Assembly: GCA_947166275.1 (NCBI GenBank)
Contig: CAMVDP010000011.1
Span: 1-55,784, forward strand
Length of the DNA stretch: 55,784 nucleotides
Direction: 5' to 3'
Source: an uncultured Clostridia bacterium
Lineage (GTDB): Bacteria; Bacillota; Clostridia; Oscillospirales; Ruminococcaceae
The translations under genes were made by a program, and so were the position numbers. Shown piece after piece: positions 35,947 through 44,825 of the stretch; position 1 is the stretch's first letter, and the number at the start of each line of letters is the position of its first letter. The notes beneath the pieces are model-generated. The model saw only the letters and a program-made list of their open reading frames with translations. It searched no databases and had not been told where the DNA came from.

Positions 35947-36615
35947 TTATGCTCCTTTGAGTTTTTTCGTTTTCTTTTTTCCTGTAAAGCAGAATACCGC
36001 TTTTACAAGATATGCGACACCTAAATAAAGCAGCATACCAACGCATATCATTATTACCGGCTGCATTGTTCTTGATGACGCTGTATTTATCACTCTCGCG
36101 AGATCGGTTATCGTAACATAGCCGACTACGCTTGTCCACTGTATAAGATTAATGACCGTCGATTCATACACCGGCTTCGCTATATCGACTGCCTGGGGAA
36201 GCGTCACGAGGAAGAACGCCTGTGTACGCGAAAATCCGAGAGTCCTCGCCGCTTCGACCTGCCCTTTGTCCGAAGCCATAAGCGCACTTCGCATAAGCTC
36301 TGCGAAATATGCCGATGAATTCAGCGAAAAGGTGATCACCGCGATAATATCCGCGTCGATCTCAGTCCTTGCAAATACAACATAGTACATCATCATAAGG
36401 AGCATAAGGACCGGCATACCGCGCAGTACGGCTATATAGAAACCGGACACGCGTTCAAGTATCTTAAAGCGGCTCATGCGCAGTCTGCATATCCCGGCTC
36501 CGATGATCGTTCCGAAAAGAACAGACAAGCCGGATATTTTCAGCGTGACCAGCAGACCTGAAAGGACAGATCTCCACATCCCGCTTTCTATAAGGATCTC
36601 ATATATTTTATTCAT
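35947..36615 (-). CDS. Polar amino-acid ABC importer permease
   Basis: The 222-aa integral membrane protein is a HisM/GlnP-type permease. It has about five transmembrane segments and the family EAA loop region (QVEAARTLGFSRTQAFFLVTLPQAV), plus the N-terminal LLVTLKISGLSVLFGTIIG. It is the first gene of the importer operon, preceded by a 150-bp leader and a consensus promoter. Confidence 0.92.
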   Translation of the reverse strand: MNKIYEILIESGMWRSVLSGLLVTLKISGLSVLFGTIIGAGICRLRMSRFKILERVSGFYIAVLRGMPVLMLLMMMYYVVFARTEIDADIIAVITFSLNSSAYFAELMRSALMASDKGQVEAARTLGFSRTQAFFLVTLPQAVDIAKPVYESTVINLIQWTSVVGYVTITDLARVINTASSRTMQPVIMICVGMLLYLGVAYLVKAVFCFTGKKKTKKLKGA

Positions 36616-36694
36616 TCTACCAACTCTCGTTTCCGGAAATCAAACTATACCGTGTTTATACTTTTTCTTTTCAAACTCTGGGCAAATCTTCTTT

Positions 36695-36727
36695 GTTTCT
36701 TTCCATGCCGGAGGCGGGGAAAGAAAC
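36695..36727 (-). promoter_or_regulatory. Leader hairpin of the amino-acid importer operon
   Basis: GTTTCTTTCC (36695-36704) and GGAAAGAAAC (36718-36727) form a perfect 10-bp stem with a 13-base GC-rich loop, inside the roughly 150-base transcribed leader. A regulatory role (attenuation or mRNA stability) is possible; no known riboswitch class is recognised. Confidence 0.5.
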
Positions 36728-36766
36728 AGGAATGTCTATACATTGATGTGATATTAGTATTTTATT

Positions 36767-36795
36767 ATTATAACCTATTTTTCGGGGTTTGTCAA
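36767..36795 (-). promoter_or_regulatory. Promoter of the amino-acid importer operon
   Basis: On the minus strand TTGACA (36795-36790) and TATAAT (36772-36767) are separated by 17 bases, a perfect vegetative sigma consensus. It drives permease, binding protein and ATPase. The region 36616-36917 holds no gene; it contains this promoter, the leader hairpin and the hairpin at 36820. Confidence 0.85.
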
Positions 36796-36819
36796 TAATA
36801 CGGTCATCAAAGTGACGAT

Positions 36820-36850
36820 CCCCCGTCCCGCAATTAAGCGGGTCCGGGGG
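36820..36850 (-). terminator. GC-rich hairpin downstream of guaA-type gene
   Basis: CCCCCG-TCCCGC pairs with GCGGG-TCCGGGGG around an AATTAA loop with a small bulge. It lies 68 bases after the GMP synthase stop and just upstream of the importer promoter. No T-run follows, so it is a weak or factor-assisted terminator candidate. Confidence 0.5.
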
Positions 36851-36917
36851 ACATTCATTCTATAGTATCACAAACGGGAGTGACAGGTCGTAGATCACTT
36901 TGTCGGACCGGATCAAA

Positions 36918-37901
36918 TCATTCCCATTCGATCGTTGCGCTTGGCTTGGGTGTGAGGTCGTAAAGCACACGGTTTACGTTCTCGACCTCGGAGGTGATAC
37001 GTGCCGTGATATGCTGGAGAAGTGCGAAAGGAACATCCTCGACCGTCGCTGTCATCGCGTCCTTGGTATTGACGGCGCGTATGATAACAGGATACGCGAA
37101 GGTGCGCTTGCCGTCCTTTACGCCGACAGACTTGAAATCCGGAACCGCGGTGAAGTACTGCCATACCTTTCCTTCAAGTCCGTTCTTTGCGAATTCCTCA
37201 CGCAGTATCGCGTCGCTTTCGCGTACAGCTTCGAGACGGTCACGGGTTATAGCGCCGAGGCAGCGGACTCCGAGTCCGGGACCGGGGAAGGGCTGACGGA
37301 AAACCATGCTGTCGGGCAGCCCGAGAGCCTTACCGACTACACGCACCTCGTCCTTGAACAGCAGCTTGACAGGCTCGACGAGCTCGAAATCCATATCTTC
37401 GGGAAGTCCGCCGACATTATGATGAGCCTTGACACCGTCGCTTTCGAGGATATCCGGATATATGGTGCCCTGTGCAAGGAACTCGATGCCGTCCAGCTTG
37501 CGGGCTTCTTCCTCGAATACGCGTATGAACTCCGCGCCGATGATTTTACGCTTGCGCTCGGGTTCTTCAACTCCGGCAAGCTTGTCAAGAAATCTGTCAA
37601 CGGCATCTACATATACGAGGTTGGCTTTCATCTGGTCGCGGAATACCGATACGACCTGCTCGGGTTCACCTTTGCGGAGAAGTCCGTGGTTAACATGAAC
37701 GCAGACGAGCTGCTTGCCCACTGCCTTTATAAGCAGAGCTGCCACTACCGAGCTGTCGACGCCGCCGGATAGTGCGAGCAGGACTTTCTTGTCGCCGATC
37801 TGTGCGCGAAGAGCTTTTACCTGTTCGTCGATGAACGCGTTTGCGAGAGCTTCGGTGGTTATTCTTTCCATGCTTTCGGGTCTTACATTGGTGTTGTCCA
37901 T
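36918..37901 (-). CDS. guaA: GMP synthase ATP-pyrophosphatase subunit, no glutaminase domain
   Basis: The 327-aa protein converts XMP to GMP using ATP and ammonia. It has the PP-loop [16 protein letters not shown] (about 43-58) and the C-terminal dimerisation domain of GuaA ([29 protein letters not shown] segment, end KPSATIEWE). Bacterial GuaA is usually about 510 aa with an N-terminal class I glutamine amidotransferase; that domain is absent and the upstream DNA is a promoter, so it is not a truncation in view. It matches the split GuaAa/GuaAb form. A separate amidotransferase should be encoded elsewhere, or free ammonia is used. Confidence 0.92.
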   Translation of the reverse strand: MDNTNVRPESMERITTEALANAFIDEQVKALRAQIGDKKVLLALSGGVDSSVVAALLIKAVGKQLVCVHVNHGLLRKGEPEQVVSVFRDQMKANLVYVDAVDRFLDKLAGVEEPERKRKIIGAEFIRVFEEEARKLDGIEFLAQGTIYPDILESDGVKAHHNVGGLPEDMDFELVEPVKLLFKDEVRVVGKALGLPDSMVFRQPFPGPGLGVRCLGAITRDRLEAVRESDAILREEFAKNGLEGKVWQYFTAVPDFKSVGVKDGKRTFAYPVIIRAVNTKDAMTATVEDVPFALLQHITARITSEVENVNRVLYDLTPKPSATIEWE

Positions 37902-37953
37902 GATGATCCTCCTTTATGCCGCCGTTGGGCGGAGTTTCAAATTTTATAAAAAT

Positions 37954-37982
37954 ATTATACCATAAATAGGGATATCTGTCAA
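37954..37982 (-). promoter_or_regulatory. Promoter of the GMP synthase gene
   Basis: Minus-strand TTGACA (37982-37977), 17-base spacer and TATAAT (37959-37954). The leader is only about 45 bases and contains a small CCGCC-loop-GGCGG hairpin (37919-37932) before AAAGGAGGA. It is too short for a purine riboswitch. Confidence 0.85.
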
Positions 37983-37985
37983 TGG

Positions 37986-39749
37986 TCAGACTGCCTGTGC
38001 GGTGTAAAGCCTGTAGTAATCGCCTTTCTTCGCTATAAGCTCGTCATGGGTGCCGCTTTCGGTGATGCCTTTGTCGGATACGTACATGATGCGGTCACAG
38101 TTGCGCACGGTGGAAAGGCGGTGAGCGATGATGAACGACGTCCTGCCCTTCAGAAGGTGGTTAAGTCCGTTTTGCAGATAACGCTCGGTCTTTGCGTCTA
38201 TCGACGATGTTGCCTCGTCGAGCACAAGTATCTTCGGGTCGGAGAGTATCGTGCGCGCAAGCGCTATCAGCTGCTTCTGACCCTGTGAGAGTCCTGCACC
38301 GCGCTCGCTCACCCGGGTGTCATAGTTGTCCGGAAGAGAGAGTATGTAATCATGTATACCGACTATGCGGCAGGCTTCATGGACCTGCTTGTCGGTGGCG
38401 GATGGGTTTCCGTACTTCAGGTTCTCCATTATGGTGCCGCTGAATATAAAGCTGTCCTGGAGCATGATGCCCATCTGGCTGCGCAGAGAGTGGAGAGTAA
38501 CCTCGGAAATGTCGCTGTCGTCTATCAGCACCTTGCCGCCTTTAAGGTCATAGAAACGCGAGATAAGGCTTACTATCGTGGTCTTGCCTGCGCCTGTGGG
38601 ACCTACGAGCGCTATGCTCTGGCCTGCTTTTATGTCGAATGACAGGTGCTCCAGCACATTCTCACCTTCGTCGTAAGCGAAGGTGACATCCTTGAAATGA
38701 ACGTCTCCTTTTATCTCGGGCATCTCCTTCGCGCCAGGTTTATCTTTTATAGTTGCAGGCTCGTCGAGCATCTCGAAAATACGCTCAAGGTAGGCTACCG
38801 TATTTATGAACGAGTTCATGAGGTTCGACAACTGCATGAGCGGCTGCCAGAAACGCCCGGAGTAGCTTCCCATGGCGAGTATGGTACCGATGGAGATGCC
38901 GGGCATGAACAGAAGTCCGATCAGGTACAGCGCGGAGAGCGTGCTGATCGACACAATATCAGTCGCGGGCCATACAAGGTTCGAGTAGCCTACCGCCTTC
39001 ATCCATTTGCTGCGATAGCTCTTCGCGAGCTTGTCGTTGATCTGCGCGTTTACATCCTCGCGCGTGAACACCTGCGATATCTGCACGCCGACTATGCTTT
39101 CGTGCAGGTAAGCGTTGAGGTTGGAGCTTTTGTTTGATACAGCCTGCCACGCCTTGCGCTGACGGTTCTTGATGAACATGATGATCGCTGCGTAGACGGG
39201 AAGTCCGCAGAGAACTACCAGCGCGAGCTGCCAGCAGACGAAGAACATGAATACCGTGATGAACAGAATGTTCAGCATTTCAAGCACGAAGTTTATGATA
39301 CCGTTGGTCATGATATCCGACACGCTGTTCACATAGTTGATGACGCGCACGAGTATCTTGCCGTGGGGGCGGCTGTCGTAGTACTCGAACGGAAGCTCCT
39401 GCATGTGGCGGAAGAGGTCGGTGCGTATATCATAGATGATATCCTGACCTACGCGAGTCATCATTTTTGAGCGCGCCTGCGCCAGCAGAACACTGGTCAC
39501 GATGCACACCAGAAGTGCCGCCGCGCAGAGCGTGAGCATAGGTATGCCCTCGGGTGTGAAGCAGTTGTCCGCCGCGTATGCTACGATAAGCGGGGACACG
39601 AGTCCCGTGACCGATGCAATGACGCTTACCAGCAGGGAGAGGAATATGCGCTTTTTGTACTTGCCGGCATAGACGAGCGCACGCTTGAAGTGCTTTATGT
39701 CAAATGGGGTATCAAGCTCCTCGTCGATATCGAATTTATTACGTGCCAT
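37986..39749 (-). CDS. ABC exporter half-transporter, catalytic partner
   Basis: The 587-aa protein has a six-helix exporter domain (residues about 20-330) and a C-terminal ATPase: Walker A GPTGAGKTT, signature LSQGQKQL, Walker B ILVLDEATSSID with the catalytic Glu, and H-loop AHRLST. It pairs with the upstream gene in a heterodimeric multidrug/lipid-type exporter. The gap between the two is 13 bases. No terminator separates its end from the guaA promoter 4 bases further in + coordinates. Confidence 0.92.
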   Translation of the reverse strand: MARNKFDIDEELDTPFDIKHFKRALVYAGKYKKRIFLSLLVSVIASVTGLVSPLIVAYAADNCFTPEGIPMLTLCAAALLVCIVTSVLLAQARSKMMTRVGQDIIYDIRTDLFRHMQELPFEYYDSRPHGKILVRVINYVNSVSDIMTNGIINFVLEMLNILFITVFMFFVCWQLALVVLCGLPVYAAIIMFIKNRQRKAWQAVSNKSSNLNAYLHESIVGVQISQVFTREDVNAQINDKLAKSYRSKWMKAVGYSNLVWPATDIVSISTLSALYLIGLLFMPGISIGTILAMGSYSGRFWQPLMQLSNLMNSFINTVAYLERIFEMLDEPATIKDKPGAKEMPEIKGDVHFKDVTFAYDEGENVLEHLSFDIKAGQSIALVGPTGAGKTTIVSLISRFYDLKGGKVLIDDSDISEVTLHSLRSQMGIMLQDSFIFSGTIMENLKYGNPSATDKQVHEACRIVGIHDYILSLPDNYDTRVSERGAGLSQGQKQLIALARTILSDPKILVLDEATSSIDAKTERYLQNGLNHLLKGRTSFIIAHRLSTVRNCDRIMYVSDKGITESGTHDELIAKKGDYYRLYTAQAV

Positions 39750-39762
39750 GTTGAGCCCCCCC

Positions 39763-41511
39763 TTACTTCTGGAGCTCGTAGACCTCGCGGTAGTAACCGT
39801 CGCGGTGTATGAGCTCGTCGTGTGTTCCCATTTCGGCTATCGTGCCGTCCTTGAGCACGATTATCTTGTCCGCGTTTCGCGCGGTGGTAACTCGTTGTGC
39901 TATCATTATCTTTGTGCAGGGATAGTCGAGCTCTTTAAGCGCGTTCTGTATGTTGCGCTCGGTCTCAAGATCCACTGCCGAGGTCGTATCGTCGAGTATC
40001 AGTATCGAAGGCTTGACGGCAAGCGCACGGGCAAGCGATATCCTCTGCTTCTGACCGCCGGATAGCCCGACTCCGCGCTCACCTATGATGGTGTCATACC
40101 CGTCGGGAGTGTGAGTGATGAAGCTGTCGGCATCGGCGGCTTTAGCATATCTTTCCACATCCTCCTCGGGCATATCCGGATCACCGAAGGAGATGTTGCC
40201 TTCGATCGTGTCGGAGTACAGCAGCACATCCTGTGTAGCTATGCCTATCCCGCTGCGGAGCTGTTTCAGCTTCATATTGCGCACGTTATGCCCGTCTACG
40301 AGCACCTCACCCGAGCTGACATCGTAGATGCGCGGGATAAGGTTAACAAGCGATGTCTTGCCGCTTCCTGTCGCGCCCATTATTGCCACTGTCTCACCGG
40401 GCTCCACGGTAAAGCTTATATCATGCAGCACATCGGCGCTGCCGTAACCGAACGACACGTTCCTGAATTCTATCCTGCCTTCGAGACGGCCGGGTACGTC
40501 CTCGGCATCCTCGCGGTCAACGATGAACGGTCTGCCGTAGTACAGCTCGATAAGCTTGTTTGCCGAGGCGGTAAATCTCTGGTAGTCGTTCACGATATTA
40601 CCGAGGGTGCGCATGGGGTTCGAAAGCGTCCAGATGAGCCCCGAGAATGCCGCGTATTCTCCGAATGTCAGTCTGCCCCAGGCTACGAACAGACCACCGA
40701 ACAGCAGGCATACCACGCTCAGACTCTGTGCCGTTATCTCCAGCGCGGGGAAGAACTTCAGCCATGTGAATGCGGCTTTCTTGTTGGCTTCGTTATATGC
40801 TTTATTGCAGACATCGAACTTTACGATCTCTGTCTCTTCGTTCGCAAATGCCTTGACCACGCGGTTCCCGGATATGTTTTCCTCTGCGCGGGTGTTCATA
40901 GCCGAGAGTTTCTCGCGCAGCTCGACATAGAACGGTCCGACCACGTTGCGGAAGCTTTTGGTGACAATGAGTATGAAAGGCGTGAGCGCCATCATGCACA
41001 GTGCCATGAGCCAGTCCATGGTGAAGAAGTATATCATCGTTACCGTGTACAGCAGGATACATTCAAGCGTAGTCTTGATTATCCATGCTATCGAATGGCG
41101 CACCATCTCAAGGTCGCCGGTCACGACGGTCATCACATCGCCGGTGCGGTGGCGGTCATAGAATGCCGCGTCCTGTTTTTCGATGTTATCGAACAGCACC
41201 TTCCTCACACGGTAGATGATACCCTGTGACGCGTGCTCGTAGCCCATATTGGCGCTGTACTGGATGACACAGCGAAGCAGGGTGAAGCCTATCATCGCCA
41301 CGATAAGCATTATCAGCCCGTCGGCACCGGTACGCAGGTTCTCGGCGGCTTCCTCGCCGACTATGTACGTATCGGTGATAGTGCGAATGATACTCGGTTC
41401 GATGAGTCTCATGACCTGGCATATCACGGTCATCAGCAGCGCGACGCAGTATATTGCACGGTCGCCTTTCATATTTTTCCAGAGCCATTTGAAAAGAAAC
41501 ATAATAAACAC
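39763..41511 (-). CDS. ABC exporter half-transporter with degenerate catalytic site
   Basis: The 582-aa protein has a six-helix exporter domain and an ATPase with Walker A GATGSGKTS and signature LSGGQKQR, but Walker B ends ILILDDTTSAVD: Asp replaces the catalytic Glu, and the H-loop reads AQRVTT with Gln for His. In heterodimeric exporters (TM287/288, BmrCD, LmrCD types) one subunit normally shows just these changes, which supports pairing with the downstream gene. The substrate is unknown. Confidence 0.92.
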   Translation of the reverse strand: MFIMFLFKWLWKNMKGDRAIYCVALLMTVICQVMRLIEPSIIRTITDTYIVGEEAAENLRTGADGLIMLIVAMIGFTLLRCVIQYSANMGYEHASQGIIYRVRKVLFDNIEKQDAAFYDRHRTGDVMTVVTGDLEMVRHSIAWIIKTTLECILLYTVTMIYFFTMDWLMALCMMALTPFILIVTKSFRNVVGPFYVELREKLSAMNTRAEENISGNRVVKAFANEETEIVKFDVCNKAYNEANKKAAFTWLKFFPALEITAQSLSVVCLLFGGLFVAWGRLTFGEYAAFSGLIWTLSNPMRTLGNIVNDYQRFTASANKLIELYYGRPFIVDREDAEDVPGRLEGRIEFRNVSFGYGSADVLHDISFTVEPGETVAIMGATGSGKTSLVNLIPRIYDVSSGEVLVDGHNVRNMKLKQLRSGIGIATQDVLLYSDTIEGNISFGDPDMPEEDVERYAKAADADSFITHTPDGYDTIIGERGVGLSGGQKQRISLARALAVKPSILILDDTTSAVDLETERNIQNALKELDYPCTKIMIAQRVTTARNADKIIVLKDGTIAEMGTHDELIHRDGYYREVYELQK

Positions 41512-41549
41512 CCGTAAAACACTTATGTAAACGTTTAACTTGAGACTGA

Positions 41550-41578
41550 ATTATAACACATTTTATTTTGAAAATCAA
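41550..41578 (-). promoter_or_regulatory. Promoter of the ABC exporter operon
   Basis: Minus-strand TTGATT (41578-41573), 17 bases, TATAAT (41555-41550); the exporter start is about 40 bases downstream. Confidence 0.8.
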
Positions 41579-41638
41579 GGGGTTTGAGCAAAAAAATCTC
41601 ATAATTTTCACAATGCCGGAGGGCGGGGCCGGACAAAC

Positions 41639-41672
41639 AAAAAAGAGACCCTCGTATTGACCGAAGGTCTCT
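41639..41672 (-). terminator. Rho-independent terminator of the Fic operon
   Basis: On the minus strand AGAGACC pairs with GGTCTCT around a 14-base loop, followed by TTTTTTG. It lies just after the Fic stop codon. Confidence 0.85.
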
Positions 41673-41683
41673 GTATGCTGCTG

Positions 41684-42367
41684 TCAGTGTATGCTTTTCC
41701 ACAGAGCCATCTGCGGGCTTCGCGAGCCGAGGAAGAATGCGATCGACTGCGCCTGTTTCTCATGGGGCAGGGGTGTGCAGATCCTGCGGAACATGGCATT
41801 GAGCTTGCGGTAATCTGTGGCGAATGCGTCAGCGCTGGCGTGTACCATTTCCTCCGGAGTCACATCGGAGAAATCGACATGCACGCCGCTCACAGAGCCG
41901 AGGTATTCGATGAACAGTCTCTGTGTTCTTCCGTTGCCCTCCCGGAACGGATGAAGCACATTTATTTCGCTCAAATAATAAGCAAGCCGGTCCGGTACTG
42001 TATCCGGGTCGGCGGTGACAAGCATATTCTCTTCTGCGAGTTTTCCGAAAAGCTCCGCTGCATAGGTCTCAATGAACATGGCGCGGCAGAATACGTTTCC
42101 CTTTGAGATATCGACGCTCCGGCAGCTTCCCGCCCACGGATAGATGTCCGAGAACATTCTCCTGTGTATGCGTTTCAGATGTGCGAGGTCGAACTTTCCC
42201 TTTATAGGTTCTTCCTTCAGTCGGAGCAGCCACATGGCGGTGATCTCACGCTCCGCAGTCTTGAGGGCGGCTTCGTCCTTTATGCCGAGCTTGTTTTTCA
42301 GTACGCCGTTTTCCGGGTAGCAGTATTTCGGGTCGCTTTCGTAATCGTAATTATAGCTTTCGAGCAT
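41684..42367 (-). CDS. Fic-domain toxin (VbhT-like AMPylase)
   Basis: The 227-aa protein has the complete Fic motif HPFREGNGRTQR (about residues 138-149), with catalytic His and the Arg/Asn/Gly anion hole, and the preceding helix HLKRIHRRMFSDIYPWAG. Fic enzymes transfer AMP to Ser/Thr/Tyr of target proteins. Its start overlaps the stop of the upstream antitoxin gene by one base (TAATG). No secretion signal is visible, so an intracellular toxin-antitoxin role is likely. Targets are unknown. Confidence 0.93.
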   Translation of the reverse strand: MLESYNYDYESDPKYCYPENGVLKNKLGIKDEAALKTAEREITAMWLLRLKEEPIKGKFDLAHLKRIHRRMFSDIYPWAGSCRSVDISKGNVFCRAMFIETYAAELFGKLAEENMLVTADPDTVPDRLAYYLSEINVLHPFREGNGRTQRLFIEYLGSVSGVHVDFSDVTPEEMVHASADAFATDYRKLNAMFRRICTPLPHEKQAQSIAFFLGSRSPQMALWKSIH

Positions 42368-42540
42368 TATTTCTCACTTAATGCGGAATGTTTGTTGATA
42401 AGCTCTGACATTATCCTGTTGAACTCCTCATGTTTGTTGAGGTATTTCAGCATTCTGCTCTTATCTGCTTCTGTAAGCTTCATACCCTCGATCGCCATGG
42501 AACCGTTGACCTCGGCGATGAGGTGCTCATTTATGCTCAT
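42367..42540 (-). CDS. VbhA-like antitoxin of Fic toxin
   Basis: The 57-aa protein carries the class I Fic inhibition motif [S/T]xxxE[G/N] as SMAIEG in the first helix (NGSMAIEGM), whose Glu blocks the ATP site of Fic. The rest is a three-helix bundle typical of VbhA. ATG 42540 follows AAAGGGTG; the GTG at 42549 is inside that site. It is translationally coupled to the toxin. Confidence 0.88.
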   Translation of the reverse strand: MSINEHLIAEVNGSMAIEGMKLTEADKSRMLKYLNKHEEFNRIMSELINKHSALSEK

Positions 42541-42578
42541 TGTTATCACCCTTTGACATGATATATTATTACAGATAT

Positions 42579-42607
42579 ATTATATCACAACATATTGTAT
42601 TTGTCAA
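42579..42607 (-). promoter_or_regulatory. Promoter of the Fic toxin-antitoxin operon
   Basis: Minus-strand TTGACA (42607-42602), 17 bases, TATAAT (42584-42579), a perfect consensus, divergent from the promoter at 42642. Confidence 0.85.
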
Positions 42608-42641
42608 CAGTATTTGGAATAAAGCTATGTACAGGTTTTAC

Positions 42642-42670
42642 TTGACAATCATGGAGATTATTGGTATAAT
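42642..42670 (+). promoter_or_regulatory. Promoter of the PP2C phosphatase gene
   Basis: TTGACA (42642-42647), 17 bases, TATAAT (42665-42670), a perfect consensus. The leader to the start codon is about 87 bases with no recognised element. Confidence 0.85.
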
Positions 42671-42763
42671 TTATTATATATAGTTATAATTGTCGAAGTT
42701 TTTGAGCGCATATTCTTCTTGGCTTGATCCTATTCATTTCATCAGAAAGGCAGGAGTTATATA

Positions 42764-44770
42764 ATGGAACAGGGAAAAAGGCAGTCTATACGCAAACGGA
42801 TCCTTTTCATGGTGGTCATGATCTCTGCTATGTCTCTTGTTGTGACAAGTCTTTTCGGCATTATCAGTATGATCCAGATACAGCATGAGGCAAAATCAGC
42901 GCTCTCTCAGCAGGCGAAGGACAACCTTGCGGCATTGCTTTCAAGTAAAGCCAGACAGGCTGATCTGAGAATGAATAAATTCGTTGAGATAGTGTCGGAA
43001 ACGGCTTACGGGATAAATGACATAATCTCGCATCCCGATGAATATTCACCGCGTCCCGTGGAGCCCGTGAACCCTCTCAATGCCGGAAAGCTTGTGATGC
43101 AGCCAGCCGTTCGCTCTGAAGATATGAAATGGGAGGACGTAAAGCCGCAGTTCGAGCTTCTCGCTAATATGGAAACGAAGCTGTACCCCGTGATAACTAA
43201 CAACCGCAGGGTCATAACCACAGTATACTACGCGTTAGAGAACGGCCTTATGATGTGCTACGATGACCAGTCCGACAATAAGGGCGGTCCGGGTCTCGGC
43301 GTGTATGACTTCACGCAGTCGTTGTGGTATAAACTCGGCAAGGAGAAGCAGGAGATAACATTCACCAATGTGTACAATGATAACTTCGGACGCGGTATAA
43401 CGATAACCTGCGTGGCGCCTCTGTATGAGAAGGATGGTTCATTCTGCGGAGTCCTCGGAATAGATCTGCTGATAAACGATCTGTACTCCGAGATCCTGGA
43501 TATTGACCTCGGTACAGGCGCGTCGATGTTCATTCTCGGCGCGAACGGAAACGTGATAAGCCTTGATCCTAAAATGATCAGTGAAGGTACAGATGCTGCC
43601 GGCTACAACCTTTCGGATACAGATAAGGAGCGGATGAGCTCGTTCTCGGACGGTATAACCGTGCGCAACGACATGTACTACGCGTTCAATACGATCGAAA
43701 GCGTCGGCTGGAAAATGTGTGCGAGAGTGCCGCAGTCCAACGTGCTCGAATTCGCAAATACCATAGGTCAGAATATAGTATCCTCTATCATCATGTTCAT
43801 CGTATTCTTCCTGATAATCCTGCTGAGCGTAGTAATTCTCGCGTATGAGTTCTCGGGTAAGCTTACAAAGCCGATCACCGACCTCACGGAAGATGTCAGA
43901 AAGATAAGCGGTGACCTTGATTACCGCTCCTCCGTCAACAGCAATGATGAGATAGGCGACCTTGCACGCCAGTTCAATGAAATGGCGGAATCGCTGAAGG
44001 AGCGTATCGAAGAGCTTACTTCCATAACAGCCGAGAAGGAGCGTCTCAGAGCCGAACTCGATATTGCCGCAAAGATACAGGAAAGCACTCTGCCGAAGGA
44101 CTTCCCGGACAGCTCGGATTTCGGTATTTATGCTACCATGACTCCTGCCAAGGAGGTCGGCGGCGACTTCTACGACTTCTTCACTATCGACAGCGACCAC
44201 TTCGCGCTCGTTATGGCAGATGTTTCAGGCAAGGGTATACCCGCTGCGCTTTTCATGACCATCGCCAAGTCAACTATCCATAACAGCGTTATGAACGGCG
44301 GAAACACGGGAAGCATTATGACACGCGTGAACGAGATCCTTAATGTGAACAACAACTCGGGATTCTTCGTTACCGTGTGGCTCGGTATCATTACGATATC
44401 CACTGGCGAGCTCCAGTTCTCGAGTGCGGGTCACGAATATCCCGCGATACGCCACGCGAACGGAAAGTACGAGCTTTATGTCACCGATAACCTGCCTGCT
44501 CTTGCGGTACAGGAGGATATACAGTATGACTACCAGTCTATAATGCTTGAACCCGGTTCGAGCATATTCCTGTACACCGACGGCGTTCCCGACGCAAAGG
44601 GCGAAAACGGTGAACGTTTCGGCACAGCGCGTATGCTTGAGGTGCTCAATTCCGTGGCGAGCGGCAATATGAAGCGCGAGATCTCGATGTTAAGATCGAA
44701 GATATCCGAGTTTACGGGCGATTCCGAGCCCTTCGACGATATCACGATGCTGGGCTTCTCACGCGGCTGA
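42764..44770 (+). CDS. Cache-HAMP-PP2C (SpoIIE/RsbU-type) membrane phosphatase
   Basis: The 668-aa protein has a membrane helix (about 14-37), a large extracytoplasmic Cache-type sensor (40-325), a second helix (about 332-356), HAMP (about 360-412), a short coiled coil and a PP2C phosphatase. All metal motifs are intact: GGDFYDFF (about 465), MADVSGKGIPAALFM (about 484), SAGHEYP, LYTDGVPDA and FDDITML. Such proteins dephosphorylate anti-anti-sigma factors in partner-switching pathways. No anti-sigma partner is adjacent; the ATPase at 33968 carries the only GHKL-like anti-sigma fold seen here. Confidence 0.92.
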   Translation: MEQGKRQSIRKRILFMVVMISAMSLVVTSLFGIISMIQIQHEAKSALSQQAKDNLAALLSSKARQADLRMNKFVEIVSETAYGINDIISHPDEYSPRPVEPVNPLNAGKLVMQPAVRSEDMKWEDVKPQFELLANMETKLYPVITNNRRVITTVYYALENGLMMCYDDQSDNKGGPGLGVYDFTQSLWYKLGKEKQEITFTNVYNDNFGRGITITCVAPLYEKDGSFCGVLGIDLLINDLYSEILDIDLGTGASMFILGANGNVISLDPKMISEGTDAAGYNLSDTDKERMSSFSDGITVRNDMYYAFNTIESVGWKMCARVPQSNVLEFANTIGQNIVSSIIMFIVFFLIILLSVVILAYEFSGKLTKPITDLTEDVRKISGDLDYRSSVNSNDEIGDLARQFNEMAESLKERIEELTSITAEKERLRAELDIAAKIQESTLPKDFPDSSDFGIYATMTPAKEVGGDFYDFFTIDSDHFALVMADVSGKGIPAALFMTIAKSTIHNSVMNGGNTGSIMTRVNEILNVNNNSGFFVTVWLGIITISTGELQFSSAGHEYPAIRHANGKYELYVTDNLPALAVQEDIQYDYQSIMLEPGSSIFLYTDGVPDAKGENGERFGTARMLEVLNSVASGNMKREISMLRSKISEFTGDSEPFDDITMLGFSRG

Positions 44771-44782
44771 TACAATGCAGAT

Positions 44783-44825
44783 AAAAACGCCCCGTGGCAG
44801 TCACACACTGCCGTGGGGCGTTTTT
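44783..44825. terminator. Bidirectional terminator between convergent genes
   Basis: AAAAACGCCCC...TGGCAG pairs with CTGCC...GGGGCGTTTTT, with A- and T-runs on both sides, so it can stop transcription from both directions. It overlaps the last codons of the minus-strand phosphoesterase gene. Confidence 0.88.

Noticed and set aside
36900-37772. 290-codon plus-strand open frame
   Set aside because: Antisense to the GMP synthase gene, whose PP-loop and C-terminus are unmistakable.
37902-37985. Purine riboswitch before the GMP synthase gene
   Set aside because: The promoter leaves a leader of only about 45 bases with one tiny hairpin, too short for a purine aptamer.
40111-41229. 372-codon plus-strand open frame
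   Set aside because: Antisense to a clear ABC exporter gene.
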